Source: Pseudomonas plecoglossicida NBRC 103162 = DSM 15088
GTDB taxonomy: Bacteria; Pseudomonadota; Gammaproteobacteria; Pseudomonadales; Pseudomonadaceae
Reading direction: 5' to 3'
DNA: 39,947 bases
NCBI RefSeq assembly: GCF_000730665.1
Contig: NZ_BBIV01000055.1
Location: forward strand, 1 to 39,947
A program made the translations under genes and the position numbers. Numbering within the stretch: the first letter of the stretch is position 1; each line of letters opens with the position of its first letter. Of the stretch, positions 7,746 to 15,302 are shown piece by piece. The notes beneath the pieces were generated by a model. It was not told the DNA's origin and did not search any database. It was given only the letters and a program-made list of their open reading frames with translations.

Positions 7746-8548
7746 TCAGCCCGAGCTCCCCACCGCACTCACCGCCACTACCCGGTTGCGGCCGGTCTGT
7801 TTGGCCACGTACAGGCGTTCGTCCGCGCGACCGTCTGCCCTTGCAACGCCGCGTTCATCGTCGGGCTGTTGGTGATGACCTGGCCGATGCGCGCGTGGTC
7901 GGGGTGATACAGCAAGCGCTGGTTGCTGTGGGCGACAAAGGCATAGGTGCCGTCATTTTGCGCGTGGTTGCTGATCAAGGCGTGCATGACACCGTGTTGC
8001 TGCAGATGGACCGACCCGCCGACCATGCCGAGAAACTGCCCCGCAGGAGCGAAGATGGGCCTTGAGATGAACACGATCAGTTGCCCGGCTGCGCTGGTGT
8101 AGGCATGGCTCACCAGCGGGCGACGCTGGGTCAGGGCCTGCCTGACCTCGCTTGAGGTCAGTGTGCTTCCGAGCAGCCCTGGCAATTCGGGGTAAAGGGC
8201 CAAAACCTTGCCTTGGGGATCGAGGATCATCACCACATCGAGCTCGGAGTCCTGGGCCTGCAGACGCAGGACCTCGTCATTGAGCACTGCCGTCTCGTCC
8301 ATGTGGCTGGCCATGCGCAGGCTGCTGAACTTGAGGCGGTCCTGCACCGAGTTGAGGAACTCGCTGATGCTCGAAGCGACCTTCGAGGCATAGGCCCGAT
8401 TGGATGCGAGGGTCGAGCCGATCAGTGCGTCGCGTTGCACGCTATAGGCGACTGCCAGGCAAATGCCGAGCGTGGCGAGTACGGCCAGGAGTACGAATGT
8501 CAGGGTCAGGCCGCGCAGGCCCATGCGTTGGCGATTTTGCATGTCCAT
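7746..8548 (-). pseudogene. Cache-GGDEF diguanylate cyclase with its catalytic core deleted
   Basis: Read leftwards, the first 240 or so residues are a membrane sensor: a transmembrane helix (about 13-35), then a periplasmic double-Cache domain (VMILDPQGKVLALYPELPG, QLIVFISRPIF, GMVGGSVHL). At about 7826 this stops abruptly, and a different frame continues as ADERLYVAKQTGRNRVVAV to a TGA at 7746, which is the usual last helix and strand of a GGDEF domain. The second membrane helix and nearly all of GGDEF are missing. The junction is out of frame, so the protein cannot make c-di-GMP. The tautomerase gene ends 9 bp upstream of its start. Confidence 0.85.
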
Positions 8549-8557
8549 AGGCGGCGG

Positions 8558-8941
8558 TCAGAGGGCGTATTGGGCGATGCCATTGCCGAACGACCAGTTC
8601 TCCTTGCGCACCTCGACCAGGTTGATGAACACATCCTCCGGACGCACCCCGGCCTCACGCTCGAGCCCATGGGCGATAGCCAGGTACAGGGCCTTTTTCT
8701 GTTCCACGGTGCGCCCTTCGCTGAGGGTGATCTGGATGAACACCTGGCCATCGGTGCGCTGGATGCCCAGGTACTGCGGGTCGTTCACCAGGCGGTCGGC
8801 GTCGTGCTCGGTCAAGACCTGGAAGTTGTCGTGCTCCGGCACGTTGATGGTCTGGCGCAGGGCGGCGTAGACCACCTTGCCGAGGGTTTGCAGATGCTCG
8901 GGATTGGGCTGGCGCTTGATGTCGATGCGTACCAGGGGCAT
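8558..8941 (-). CDS. Tautomerase family protein
   Basis: A 127-residue protein beginning MPLVRIDI, so the catalytic amino-terminal proline is exposed after methionine removal, as in the 4-oxalocrotonate tautomerase/MIF superfamily. The length and VFIQITLSEGRTVEQKKALY fit the longer YusQ-like tautomerases made of two beta-alpha-beta units. The natural substrate is unknown. An AAGGAG lies about 7 bases before the ATG. The truncated Cache-GGDEF gene follows 9 bp downstream, so the two were probably co-transcribed. Confidence 0.85.
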   Translation of the reverse strand: MPLVRIDIKRQPNPEHLQTLGKVVYAALRQTINVPEHDNFQVLTEHDADRLVNDPQYLGIQRTDGQVFIQITLSEGRTVEQKKALYLAIAHGLEREAGVRPEDVFINLVEVRKENWSFGNGIAQYAL

Positions 8942-9041
8942 GTCGGGCTCCTTGAAGGGGACGATACGAGGACCGGGGTTGGCATAGCGACACTAACGAT
9001 AGTTGGGCGCAGCAGCACTATCCAAAAGCTTGCGCAATCCC

Positions 9042-9134
9042 TTGTGGGAGCCGGCTTGCCGGCGATGAGGCCAGGGCAGGCACAGTCGAACGCCTGCGCG
9101 GGTCCAATCGCCGGCAAGCCGGCTCCCACAGGGT
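9042..9134. repeat. REP pair (inverted REP doublet)
   Basis: TGTGGGAGCCGGCTTGCCGG at the left end and CCGGCAAGCCGGCTCCCACA at the right are inverted copies of the common P. putida REP palindrome, separated by about 45 bp. The pair sits between the starts and ends of two leftward genes and may act as a transcript 3'-end or REP-transposase substrate. Confidence 0.9.
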
Positions 9135-9145
9135 AGACAGGGGCC

Positions 9146-9997
9146 TCAGCCGTTCGCCGAGCGCCGCTTCTTCTGCCGGTACATCGCGCCGTCGGCATGA
9201 CTGAGCAGGGTATCGGCGTCGACACCATCGGCCGGATAGCAGGCAATGCCGATGCTGCAGGATGGCATCTGCAAGCCACCACAGTCTTCGTCCAGCGGCT
9301 GCGCCATGGCAGCCAGGATCTGCGCCGTCTTCTCGGCGATGGCGCCGGGCGAGGGCAGGTCGGTGAGCAGCAGGGTGAATTCGTCACCGCCCATCCGGGC
9401 CACGGTGTCGTGCGCGCCCGTGCAGCTTTCCAGCCGGCGCGCCACGCTGCACAGCACGCGGTCGCCCATGGCATGGCCATGCTCGTCGTTGATGGCCTTG
9501 AAGTCATTGATATCGAGAAACAGCAGCGCCAAGGGGCGTTGGCGTTGCAACGCCAACGCCAGCCGCTGGTTGAACCGCGAGCGGTTGCTCAGGCGTGTCA
9601 GTGAATCGTGATGGGCGAGAAAGCGCAGTTCTTCATCGGCCAGCGCCTGAGCCGTGACGTCGCGTGCCACACCAATGCGCGCGCCGATCTCCTCGGACCA
9701 GCAGGCCGACCACAGAATGTGCACGATGCTGCCGTCCTTGCGCAGGTAACGGTTGCGAAAGTCGAGGTGGGCCTGGCCGTTCAGCACCCGCAGGATCGAG
9801 GCCCGCGTCGCTTCCAGGTCTTCAGGGTGCATGTACTGGGTAATCGGGGTGCCGGTCAGCTCATCGGCCCTGTAGCCCAGCAAGGCTTCGCAGGCGTTGC
9901 TGACGAACACGATGGTGTTGTCCCGGTCGACCACGAACACGGTGTCCAGCATCAGTTGGATCAGCTTCGGGTAGAGGGCTTGCAGGTCAACGGCCAT
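9146..9997 (-). CDS. PAS-GGDEF diguanylate cyclase
   Basis: A 283-residue protein with a PAS domain (about 10-125: DTVFVVDRDNTIVFVSNACE, YMHPEDLEAT, GVARDVTAQ) and a GGDEF domain (about 135-280: HHDSLTRLSNRSRFNQRL, RMGGDEF). The GGDEF signature is intact, so it should make c-di-GMP from two GTP. The inhibitory RxxD site, five residues before it in many cyclases, reads GAHD here, so product inhibition by that site is unlikely. No membrane segment is seen, so it is cytoplasmic. The start at 9997 begins directly before the PAS domain; the frame is open much further upstream without similarity. Confidence 0.85.
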   Translation of the reverse strand: MAVDLQALYPKLIQLMLDTVFVVDRDNTIVFVSNACEALLGYRADELTGTPITQYMHPEDLEATRASILRVLNGQAHLDFRNRYLRKDGSIVHILWSACWSEEIGARIGVARDVTAQALADEELRFLAHHDSLTRLSNRSRFNQRLALALQRQRPLALLFLDINDFKAINDEHGHAMGDRVLCSVARRLESCTGAHDTVARMGGDEFTLLLTDLPSPGAIAEKTAQILAAMAQPLDEDCGGLQMPSCSIGIACYPADGVDADTLLSHADGAMYRQKKRRSANG

Positions 9998-10153
9998 AAG
10001 GGGGAGTCCGCTCGGCAGGGCTCGGTGGACGGCAGCATACACAGGGGGCGGGTCGCGCCACCAGCGGCTGGCCGCAATTTTCTGTCGGGGCCTTCGCCGG
10101 CGTTGTGCTGCGGTATCATGCCTCTCCTTGTTCCAGAGCCTGCCGTGCCCTTC

Positions 10154-10918
10154 ATGACTGCCTTCTACCTCAAGTTTCTGATCACCCCCACGCTCATGCT
10201 GGCCATCTCGCTGGCGGCCAGGCGCTGGGGCACGAAAATCGGCGGGCTGCTGTCCGGGCTGCCGGTCACCTCGGCGCTGGTCATCCTCTTCCTCAGCCTC
10301 GAACAGGGGGCAGGGTTCGCCTTGCAGGCGGTGCCGGGGGCGCTGGCGGGGTTGGCTGCGGTACAGGCGACCTACTTGTTCTACTTCCTCGCGACCCGGC
10401 GCATTCCGGCGCTTGCCGGCTGCCTGGCTGCTCTGCCGGTGTATGCGGCCAGCGCCTGGCTGATGAGCCGCCTGGGTTGGATGGCCGCCTCGGTCGCGGT
10501 GACGCTGGTGCTGCTCAGCCTGATCATCGTGGTCACCACCTCGAAGGCTGACACTGGCCCGGCCAAGGTGGTGCCGTTGCCACGCTGGGTCATCCCCATG
10601 CGTATGCTCACGGCCACTTTGCTGCTGGTGGCGATCACCGCCAGTGCCGAGTGGCTGGGGCCCGTGGCCAGTGGCCTGTTGGCGCCGATCCCGGTGATTG
10701 CCTGGCCGCTCGCCGTGTTCGCCCATGTCCAGGGCGGGCATCCGGAGCTGGGCGCGATCGTGCGTGGCAATGCCATTGGCGCGGTGGGCGTGCTGGGCTT
10801 CTACCTGGCCGTGAACGGCACCATCGAGCACTGGGGCACCTTGCCTTCCATCGGCGCCGCGGTGGTGTTGGCCGTGGCGGCGACGTTCCTGTTGGCGCGC
10901 CTGCTGGACAGACGCTGA
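10154..10918 (+). CDS. Polytopic inner-membrane protein of unknown function
   Basis: A 254-residue, very hydrophobic protein with about seven or eight predicted membrane helices and a short central loop with KADTGPAKVVPLPRW. Glycine- and proline-rich turns (GGLLSGLPVTSALV; SGLLAPIPVIAWPLAVF) occur in both halves, suggesting an internal repeat as in some small transporters. No family was recognised. The ATG at 10154 starts close to the first helix; an in-frame ATG at 10118 is an alternative, and neither has a strong ribosome site. It is divergent from the PAS-GGDEF gene. Confidence 0.6.
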   Translation: MTAFYLKFLITPTLMLAISLAARRWGTKIGGLLSGLPVTSALVILFLSLEQGAGFALQAVPGALAGLAAVQATYLFYFLATRRIPALAGCLAALPVYAASAWLMSRLGWMAASVAVTLVLLSLIIVVTTSKADTGPAKVVPLPRWVIPMRMLTATLLLVAITASAEWLGPVASGLLAPIPVIAWPLAVFAHVQGGHPELGAIVRGNAIGAVGVLGFYLAVNGTIEHWGTLPSIGAAVVLAVAATFLLARLLDRR

Positions 10919-10927
10919 GGCCAATCG

Positions 10928-10944
10928 GTGTATCGCTGTGTATC
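10928..10944. promoter_or_regulatory. Direct repeat GTGTATC-N3-GTGTATC, possible regulator site
   Basis: Two identical 7-base units are spaced one helical turn (10 bp) apart, about 165 bp upstream of the EGKCG precursor gene. Tandem sites at this period are typical of OmpR-family response regulators. The regulator is not identified. Confidence 0.4.
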
Positions 10945-11109
10945 TCGCCCCCTTGCAGCCGTAGTTCGCTTACAAATCGTGCGGCGTCCTGATACGTCCG
11001 GGATACATGCCCAAGGCCAAATGAGCCAGCCCGAACGCACAGCCAAACGGCTGCGTTCCCTGGCTCTTTCGCCCTTGTGGCATGACCCGACACATTCAGG
11101 AGCAGCACC

Positions 11110-11571
11110 ATGTCCCGTACCCCAGGTATCAACAAGACCGGCCTTGGCCTGCTGAGCATCGCCTTGCTCGGCGGCATCAACTTCACCGCTTCGGCGTTCG
11201 CCGTCGAACCCCTGTCACAGGCCTACCAGCTCGCCGCCGCGGACAAGGCCGGGGAGGGCAAGTGCGGCGAAGGCAAATGCGGTGCCAGCGGCCCGCCCAA
11301 GGTGTCCAAGGCCGAAGGCAAGTGTGGCGAAGGCAAGTGCGGCGATGCTTCGTTCGCCCGGACCGACGCCGATGGCGATGGCCGCGTTTCCCGTGCCGAG
11401 CTGCTGGCGGTAGCCCCTGGCGCCAACGCCGAATTCGAGGCGATCGACGCCGACCACGACGGTTTCCTGTCCGAAGGCGAGGTGTACCAGTTCCGCAAAG
11501 CTCAGTTCGACGCCAACGGCAAGCCATTCCCGGCCGACCTGTACGGCAAGCTGAGCCAGGCCAGCAACTGA
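11110..11571 (+). CDS. EGKCG-repeat precursor peptide (HvfA/bufferin-like) with two EF-hand loops
   Basis: A 153-residue secreted protein. The N-terminus is a long signal peptide (to about 31, ASAFA). Four EGKCG motifs follow at 49-53, 54-58, 69-73 and 74-78. In the HvfA family such motifs are modified by an MNIO enzyme, with its partner protein, into copper-binding oxazolone/thioamide groups. The C-terminal half has two canonical EF-hand loops (D86-x-D88-x-D90-G ... E97 and D113-x-D115-x-D117-G ... E124), an unusual tail that should bind calcium. The MNIO gene follows 64 bp downstream. The ribosome site is AGGAG. Modification is inferred from the family; its partner gene is broken here. Confidence 0.8.
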   Translation: MSRTPGINKTGLGLLSIALLGGINFTASAFAVEPLSQAYQLAAADKAGEGKCGEGKCGASGPPKVSKAEGKCGEGKCGDASFARTDADGDGRVSRAELLAVAPGANAEFEAIDADHDGFLSEGEVYQFRKAQFDANGKPFPADLYGKLSQASN

Positions 11572-11635
11572 CCGCTGCCCGCATCGTTCCCGGCTGACTG
11601 GCCGGGGAGGGCCCTTCGCGCAAAGGAGCCCGACC

Positions 11636-12475
11636 ATGCACACACCTTCCTCCCTGCAGGGCGCCGGCCTTGGCTTGCGTCGGGCGCTGCTGCCCGAACT
11701 GCTGACCCTGGACCCCGACGCCGTGGACTTTCTCGAATGTGCGCCGGACAACTGGATCGGTGTAGGCGGCAGCTATGGCCAGGGCCTGGCGCAACTGGCC
11801 GAGCGCTTTCCCGTGGCCTGCCACGGGCTGTCGCTCTCGCTGGGCGGCCCCGCGCCGCTGGACACCACCTTCCTGCGCCAGATCCGCGCGTTTCTCGACC
11901 GCTACCGGGTGCCGCTGTTCAGCGAGCACCTGAGCTACTGCGCCGCCGAGGGCCACCTCTACGACTTGATCCCCATGCCCTTCACCGACGAAGCCGTGCG
12001 CCATACCGCCCGGCGCATCGGCGAAGTGCAGGACGCCCTGGGCCGGCGCATCGCCGTGGAAAACATCGCCTACTACGCCGCGCCCTACCAGGCGATGAGC
12101 GAAATCGACTTTCTCCGGGCCGTGCTCGACGAAGCCGACTGCGACCTGCTGCTGGACATCAACAACCTGGTGGTCAATGCCTGCAACCACCGCTATGACG
12201 CCCTTGATTTCCTGGCCCGGATACCGGCCGAGCGGGTGGCCTGCCTGCACGTGGCCGGGCATTACGACGAAGCGCCAGACCTGAAGATCGACACCCACGG
12301 CGCCAGTGTCCAGGCAGAAGTCTGGCGCCTGCTGGACAGCGCCTACCAGTCTCTCGGCCCGCGGCCGACGTTGCTGGAGCGTGATTTCAACCTGCCGCCG
12401 CTGCCCGAATTGCTGACCGAGGTGCAACACATCCGCGGCTTGCAAACACCGCAAAGGGGGCTGCGCCATGGCTGA
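11636..12475 (+). CDS. DUF692/MNIO multinuclear iron oxidative enzyme (HvfB/BufB-like)
   Basis: A 279-residue TIM-barrel protein of the MNIO family, formerly DUF692. Likely iron ligands and neighbours are visible in order: CHGLSLSLGG, LFSEHLSY, IAVENIAYY, LLLDINNLVVNA, CLHVAGHYD, KIDTHG and LLERDFNLPPLPELL. These enzymes use an iron cluster and oxygen to modify cysteines of a partner peptide, here presumably the upstream EGKCG protein. The length is normal and no damage is seen. The start follows AAAGGAG. It overlaps the DUF2063 partner gene by 8 bp, the usual coupled order, but that partner is disrupted. Confidence 0.88.
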   Translation: MHTPSSLQGAGLGLRRALLPELLTLDPDAVDFLECAPDNWIGVGGSYGQGLAQLAERFPVACHGLSLSLGGPAPLDTTFLRQIRAFLDRYRVPLFSEHLSYCAAEGHLYDLIPMPFTDEAVRHTARRIGEVQDALGRRIAVENIAYYAAPYQAMSEIDFLRAVLDEADCDLLLDINNLVVNACNHRYDALDFLARIPAERVACLHVAGHYDEAPDLKIDTHGASVQAEVWRLLDSAYQSLGPRPTLLERDFNLPPLPELLTEVQHIRGLQTPQRGLRHG

Positions 12476-12946
12476 TACCCTGCAAGCCCAGCAGTTGCGC
12501 ATGAGCCGTCACATCCGCGACCCGCAAGCCAACCCGCCACCACCGGGCATCGAGGCGCGGCGCCTGGCGGTGTACCGGCAGCTGTTCTTCGGCAACCTGC
12601 AGTCGCTGCTGGCGGGCAGTTTCCCGGTGCTGCATGCCTGCCTCGCGCCTGGCGAATGGATGCCTGGCCGGTCGACCAGATCGGTCCTGGGCATATCCCC
12701 CAGCAAGCACCGCAGGCGCCGACACTGTTGCTCGCGTACCGAGGTGCGGACCTGCAGGTGCATTTTTCTCGCCTGGCGCCGCTGGCCCATGCGTTGCTGG
12801 AATCGCTGAAGCAGCGGCGGTGCATTGGGCGGGAGCATCTTGCGCTGCTTGCGCAAAGGGCGGGTATGCAACTGGCGTTGATCGAACCGCAGGGGTTGGC
12901 GCTGTTGGATGCATTCAGCAACCAAGGCGTGGTAATCGCTTCCTGA
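12468..12946 (+). pseudogene. DUF2063 MNIO partner (HvfC/BufC-like) with internal out-of-frame deletion
   Basis: The N-terminal 62 residues match DUF2063 partner proteins (RDPQANPPPPGIEARRLAVY, QLFFGNLQSLLAGSFPVLHA). At about 12657 the frame leaves the family pattern, and the C-terminal part resumes two bases out of phase as AWPVDQIGPGHIPQQAPQAP and LLLAYRGADLQVHFSRL, ending at 12946. Normal members are about 250 residues. Here roughly 100 central codons are gone, and the two halves cannot be read together. The partner normally carries the precursor to the MNIO enzyme, so peptide modification may fail in this strain unless another partner exists elsewhere. Confidence 0.8.
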
Positions 12947-12963
12947 CCAGCCCCAGCTCAATC

Positions 12964-13050
12964 CCTGTGGGAGCCAGCAAGCCGGCGATGAGGCCAGCAC
13001 AGGCACAAGCTGTCTGGGGCCCTATCGCCGGCAAGCCGGCTCCCACAGGT
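12964..13050. repeat. REP pair between convergent genes
   Basis: A left copy (CCTGTGGGAGCCAGCAAGCC, slightly diverged) and a right inverted copy (GCCGGCAAGCCGGCTCCCAC) lie about 40 bp apart. They sit between the 3' ends of the DUF2063 remnant and the leftward acetyltransferase, a usual site for a REP doublet. Confidence 0.85.
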
Positions 13051-13077
13051 TTGCTCTTGGTCTAGATCTGCGCTCGA

Positions 13078-13557
13078 TCACCCCTGGGCGAACTGGCGCA
13101 GTTTCTCGCCATCCAGGCGATAGCGGATCCACTCATCCTGCGCCTCGGCCCCCAGCGACTCGTAGAACCCGATGGCTGGCGCGTTCCAGTCCAGCACGCT
13201 CCACTCCAGGCGCCCGCAGGCGTTTGCCACCGCCTCGCGGGCGATGTGCCGCAGTAGCTGGCGCCCCGCGCCACCGCCGCGCTGTTCGGGGGTAATGTAC
13301 AGGTCTTCCAGATAGATGCCGTTGCGCCCCAGCCAGGTCGAGTAGCTGTAGAAGTACACGGCAAAGCCGATCGCCTGGCCATCGCGCTCGCAGATCAGGC
13401 TGTGCACGGTGCTGCCTTCATCGAACAGGCTGCGCTCGATATCGGCGATGCTGGCGACCACTTCATGGCGGGCGCGTTCGTAGTCGGCCAGTTCGGTGAT
13501 GAACGCCAGGATCTGCGCGGCGTCGCTGCGCACGGCGGGGCGAATGTTCAGGCTCAT
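13078..13557 (-). CDS. GNAT family N-acetyltransferase (SSAT-like)
   Basis: A 159-residue acetyltransferase. The acetyl-CoA pyrophosphate-binding motif appears as ITPEQRGGGAGRQLL, followed by LEWSVLDWNAPAIGFYESLG, the motif B region common to spermidine/diamine N-acetyltransferases. YLEDLYITPEQRG is also typical of that subgroup, so small amines are plausible substrates, though this is not proven. GGAGG lies 6 bases before the ATG. It is divergent from the LysE gene at 13680, with a palindromic site between them. Confidence 0.85.
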   Translation of the reverse strand: MSLNIRPAVRSDAAQILAFITELADYERARHEVVASIADIERSLFDEGSTVHSLICERDGQAIGFAVYFYSYSTWLGRNGIYLEDLYITPEQRGGGAGRQLLRHIAREAVANACGRLEWSVLDWNAPAIGFYESLGAEAQDEWIRYRLDGEKLRQFAQG

Positions 13558-13583
13558 GCTTTTCCTCCATGTACATCGGTGAC

Positions 13584-13625
13584 GATACAGTCAGGTGTAT
13601 CTGTATAATTTAACTCAACTGTATC
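13584..13625. promoter_or_regulatory. Inverted repeat GATACAGT ... ACTGTATC between divergent genes
   Basis: Perfect 8-bp arms at 13584-13591 and 13618-13625 enclose an AT-rich stretch that contains TATAAT-like sequence (TGTATAATTT) and another GTATC half-site. Its position between the acetyltransferase and exporter starts suits a shared operator, for example for a GntR/MocR-type or similar regulator. No regulator gene is adjacent. Confidence 0.45.
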
Positions 13626-13679
13626 GGTCGCCAGGCGGGGCGACTCCGTTAGTGTGACAGTTCCTGCAACGATACCGGA

Positions 13680-14306
13680 ATGCCCGCCATGCTTGCCTCT
13701 GCCGATCTGCTTGCAGCCTTCGTGCTGTTTGCCTTCGTGTCTTCGATCACCCCGGGACCCAACAACACCATGCTGCTGGCGTCAGGGGTGAATTTTGGTG
13801 TGCGCCGCTCGATCCCGCATGCCCTGGGTATCAGCCTGGGCTTCATGGTCATGGTGCTGGCGGTCGGCCTGGGGCTGGGCGAGGTGTTCAAGGCCTGGCC
13901 GCTGCTCTACACCGTGCTGCGCTACGTCGGCGCCGCCTACCTGTTGTACCTGGCCTGGAAGATCGCCACCTCCGGGCCGCTGAGCGCCGACTCGCCGAAT
14001 GCACGCAAGCCGCTGGGCTTCTGGGGGGCGGCGGCGTTCCAGTGGGTCAACCCGAAGGCCTGGGTCATGGCGGTGGGGGCGATCACCACCTACACCCCGG
14101 CCCAGGGTTACGTGATGAACGTGATCGTCATCGCCGCACTGTTCGCCCTGGTCAACCTGCCCAGCGTTGGCGTCTGGGTCATGTTCGGCAGCGCGCTGCG
14201 CCGGCTGTTGCAGAACCCGCGCTGGCTGATGCTGTTCAATGTCCTGATGGCCCTGCTGCTGGTGATTTCGCTTTATCCGCTGCTGTTTGTAGAATCGGCG
14301 ACTTGA
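13680..14306 (+). CDS. LysE family translocator
   Basis: A 208-residue membrane protein with the LysE signature SSITPGPNNTMLLASGVNFG near the N-terminus, six hydrophobic segments, and the central FQWVNPKAWVMAVGAI motif. Members export amino acids or related metabolites. It is distinct in sequence from the LysE protein at 2878 (which has TPG replaced by SPG). The start may be 13680 or the ATG three codons later; neither has a strong ribosome site. The alpha/beta hydrolase follows 24 bp downstream on the same strand. Confidence 0.85.
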   Translation: MPAMLASADLLAAFVLFAFVSSITPGPNNTMLLASGVNFGVRRSIPHALGISLGFMVMVLAVGLGLGEVFKAWPLLYTVLRYVGAAYLLYLAWKIATSGPLSADSPNARKPLGFWGAAAFQWVNPKAWVMAVGAITTYTPAQGYVMNVIVIAALFALVNLPSVGVWVMFGSALRRLLQNPRWLMLFNVLMALLLVISLYPLLFVESAT

Positions 14307-14330
14307 TAAACCGCTGAGTACAGTAAGCCG

Positions 14331-15206
14331 ATGCAGTTGATTCCCTGGTCCCATGATTGCTCCGAAGGTTTCACCCTGCGTGGCTGGCGCTCGCCGGCCA
14401 GCGGCAAGCCGCTGCTGCATTTCCTGCATGGCAACGGCTTCTGCTGCCTGGCCTACCAGCCGCTGCTGATGGCACTGGCCGAGCATTTCGACCTGTGGCT
14501 GTGCGATGTCCAGGGCCATGGCGACAGTGACCACGGCGGTGACTTTCGTGGCTGGAACCGCACCGCTGCGTTGGCCATCGAGGCCTTCGAAAGCGGGCGC
14601 GGCGAGTACGGGGACGTGCCGCGCTACGCGGTGGGGCACAGCTTCGGCGGTGTGCTCACCGGGCTGATCCTGACCGCCGCACCGGGCCTGTTCGCGCGCG
14701 CCGTGCTGCTCGACCCGGTGCTGTTCAGCCGGCGCATGATCGGCGCCATGGGGATCGCCGCACGGCTAGGCTTGCACCGTCGCCATGCCCTGGCGCGCAA
14801 GGCTGCCAGCCGCCGCAGCCATTGGCCGGACCGCGAGGCGGCGCTGGCTTCGCTGCAGGGGCGGGGTATCTTCAAGGGCTGGAGTGATGCTGCCCTGCAT
14901 GCCTATATAGAACACGCGTTGGGCGATTGCGGCGAAGGCGTGGTGCTCAAGTGCCGGCCCAGCCGCGAAGTGGACATCTTCAGTTCGTTCCCCACGGGCA
15001 TGTGGTCGCAGCTGGCGAGCATCCAGGTCCCGACCCTGGTGCTGCATGGCCAGCAGACCTACCCCTTCGTGCCGCGCTCGGTGCAGCGACTGGCGCGCAT
15101 CAACCCACGGGTGACGGCCCGCGAGGTAGCGGGTGGGCACTGTTTCATGCAGGAAGCCCCGGCCATGGCAGCACAACAGGTGGTCGATTTCCTGCAAGAA
15201 CAGTAA
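14331..15206 (+). CDS. Alpha/beta hydrolase
   Basis: A 291-residue alpha/beta-hydrolase. The oxyanion-hole region is LHFLHGNGFCC, the nucleophile elbow is VGHSFGG with serine as nucleophile, and the catalytic histidine lies in VAGGHCFMQE near the C-terminus. A late strand with VLHGQQTYPF supports the fold. The substrate is unknown; the residues between strands 6 and 7 form a basic, arginine-rich cap (RLGLHRRHALARKAASRR). It follows the LysE gene by 24 bp with a weak ribosome site, so the two are probably one transcript. Confidence 0.8.
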   Translation: MQLIPWSHDCSEGFTLRGWRSPASGKPLLHFLHGNGFCCLAYQPLLMALAEHFDLWLCDVQGHGDSDHGGDFRGWNRTAALAIEAFESGRGEYGDVPRYAVGHSFGGVLTGLILTAAPGLFARAVLLDPVLFSRRMIGAMGIAARLGLHRRHALARKAASRRSHWPDREAALASLQGRGIFKGWSDAALHAYIEHALGDCGEGVVLKCRPSREVDIFSSFPTGMWSQLASIQVPTLVLHGQQTYPFVPRSVQRLARINPRVTAREVAGGHCFMQEAPAMAAQQVVDFLQEQ

Positions 15207-15302
15207 CTGTTCCATTGATAGGACGATGAGTGCCATTTAAGCCGGCTACTGCCAGATTGTGCGCATTGGTAAGGTTAACCCAGCCAAGAGAGGAGGTTTC
15301 TC

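Noticed and set aside
9608..10117. Extended N-terminus for the membrane protein at 10154
   Set aside because: The upstream part is antisense to the PAS-GGDEF gene and shows no membrane or domain pattern; a start at 10154 or 10118 is enough.
9042..13050. REP doublets considered as a CRISPR array
   Set aside because: They are inverted palindromic pairs at scattered places, not direct repeats with equal spacers.
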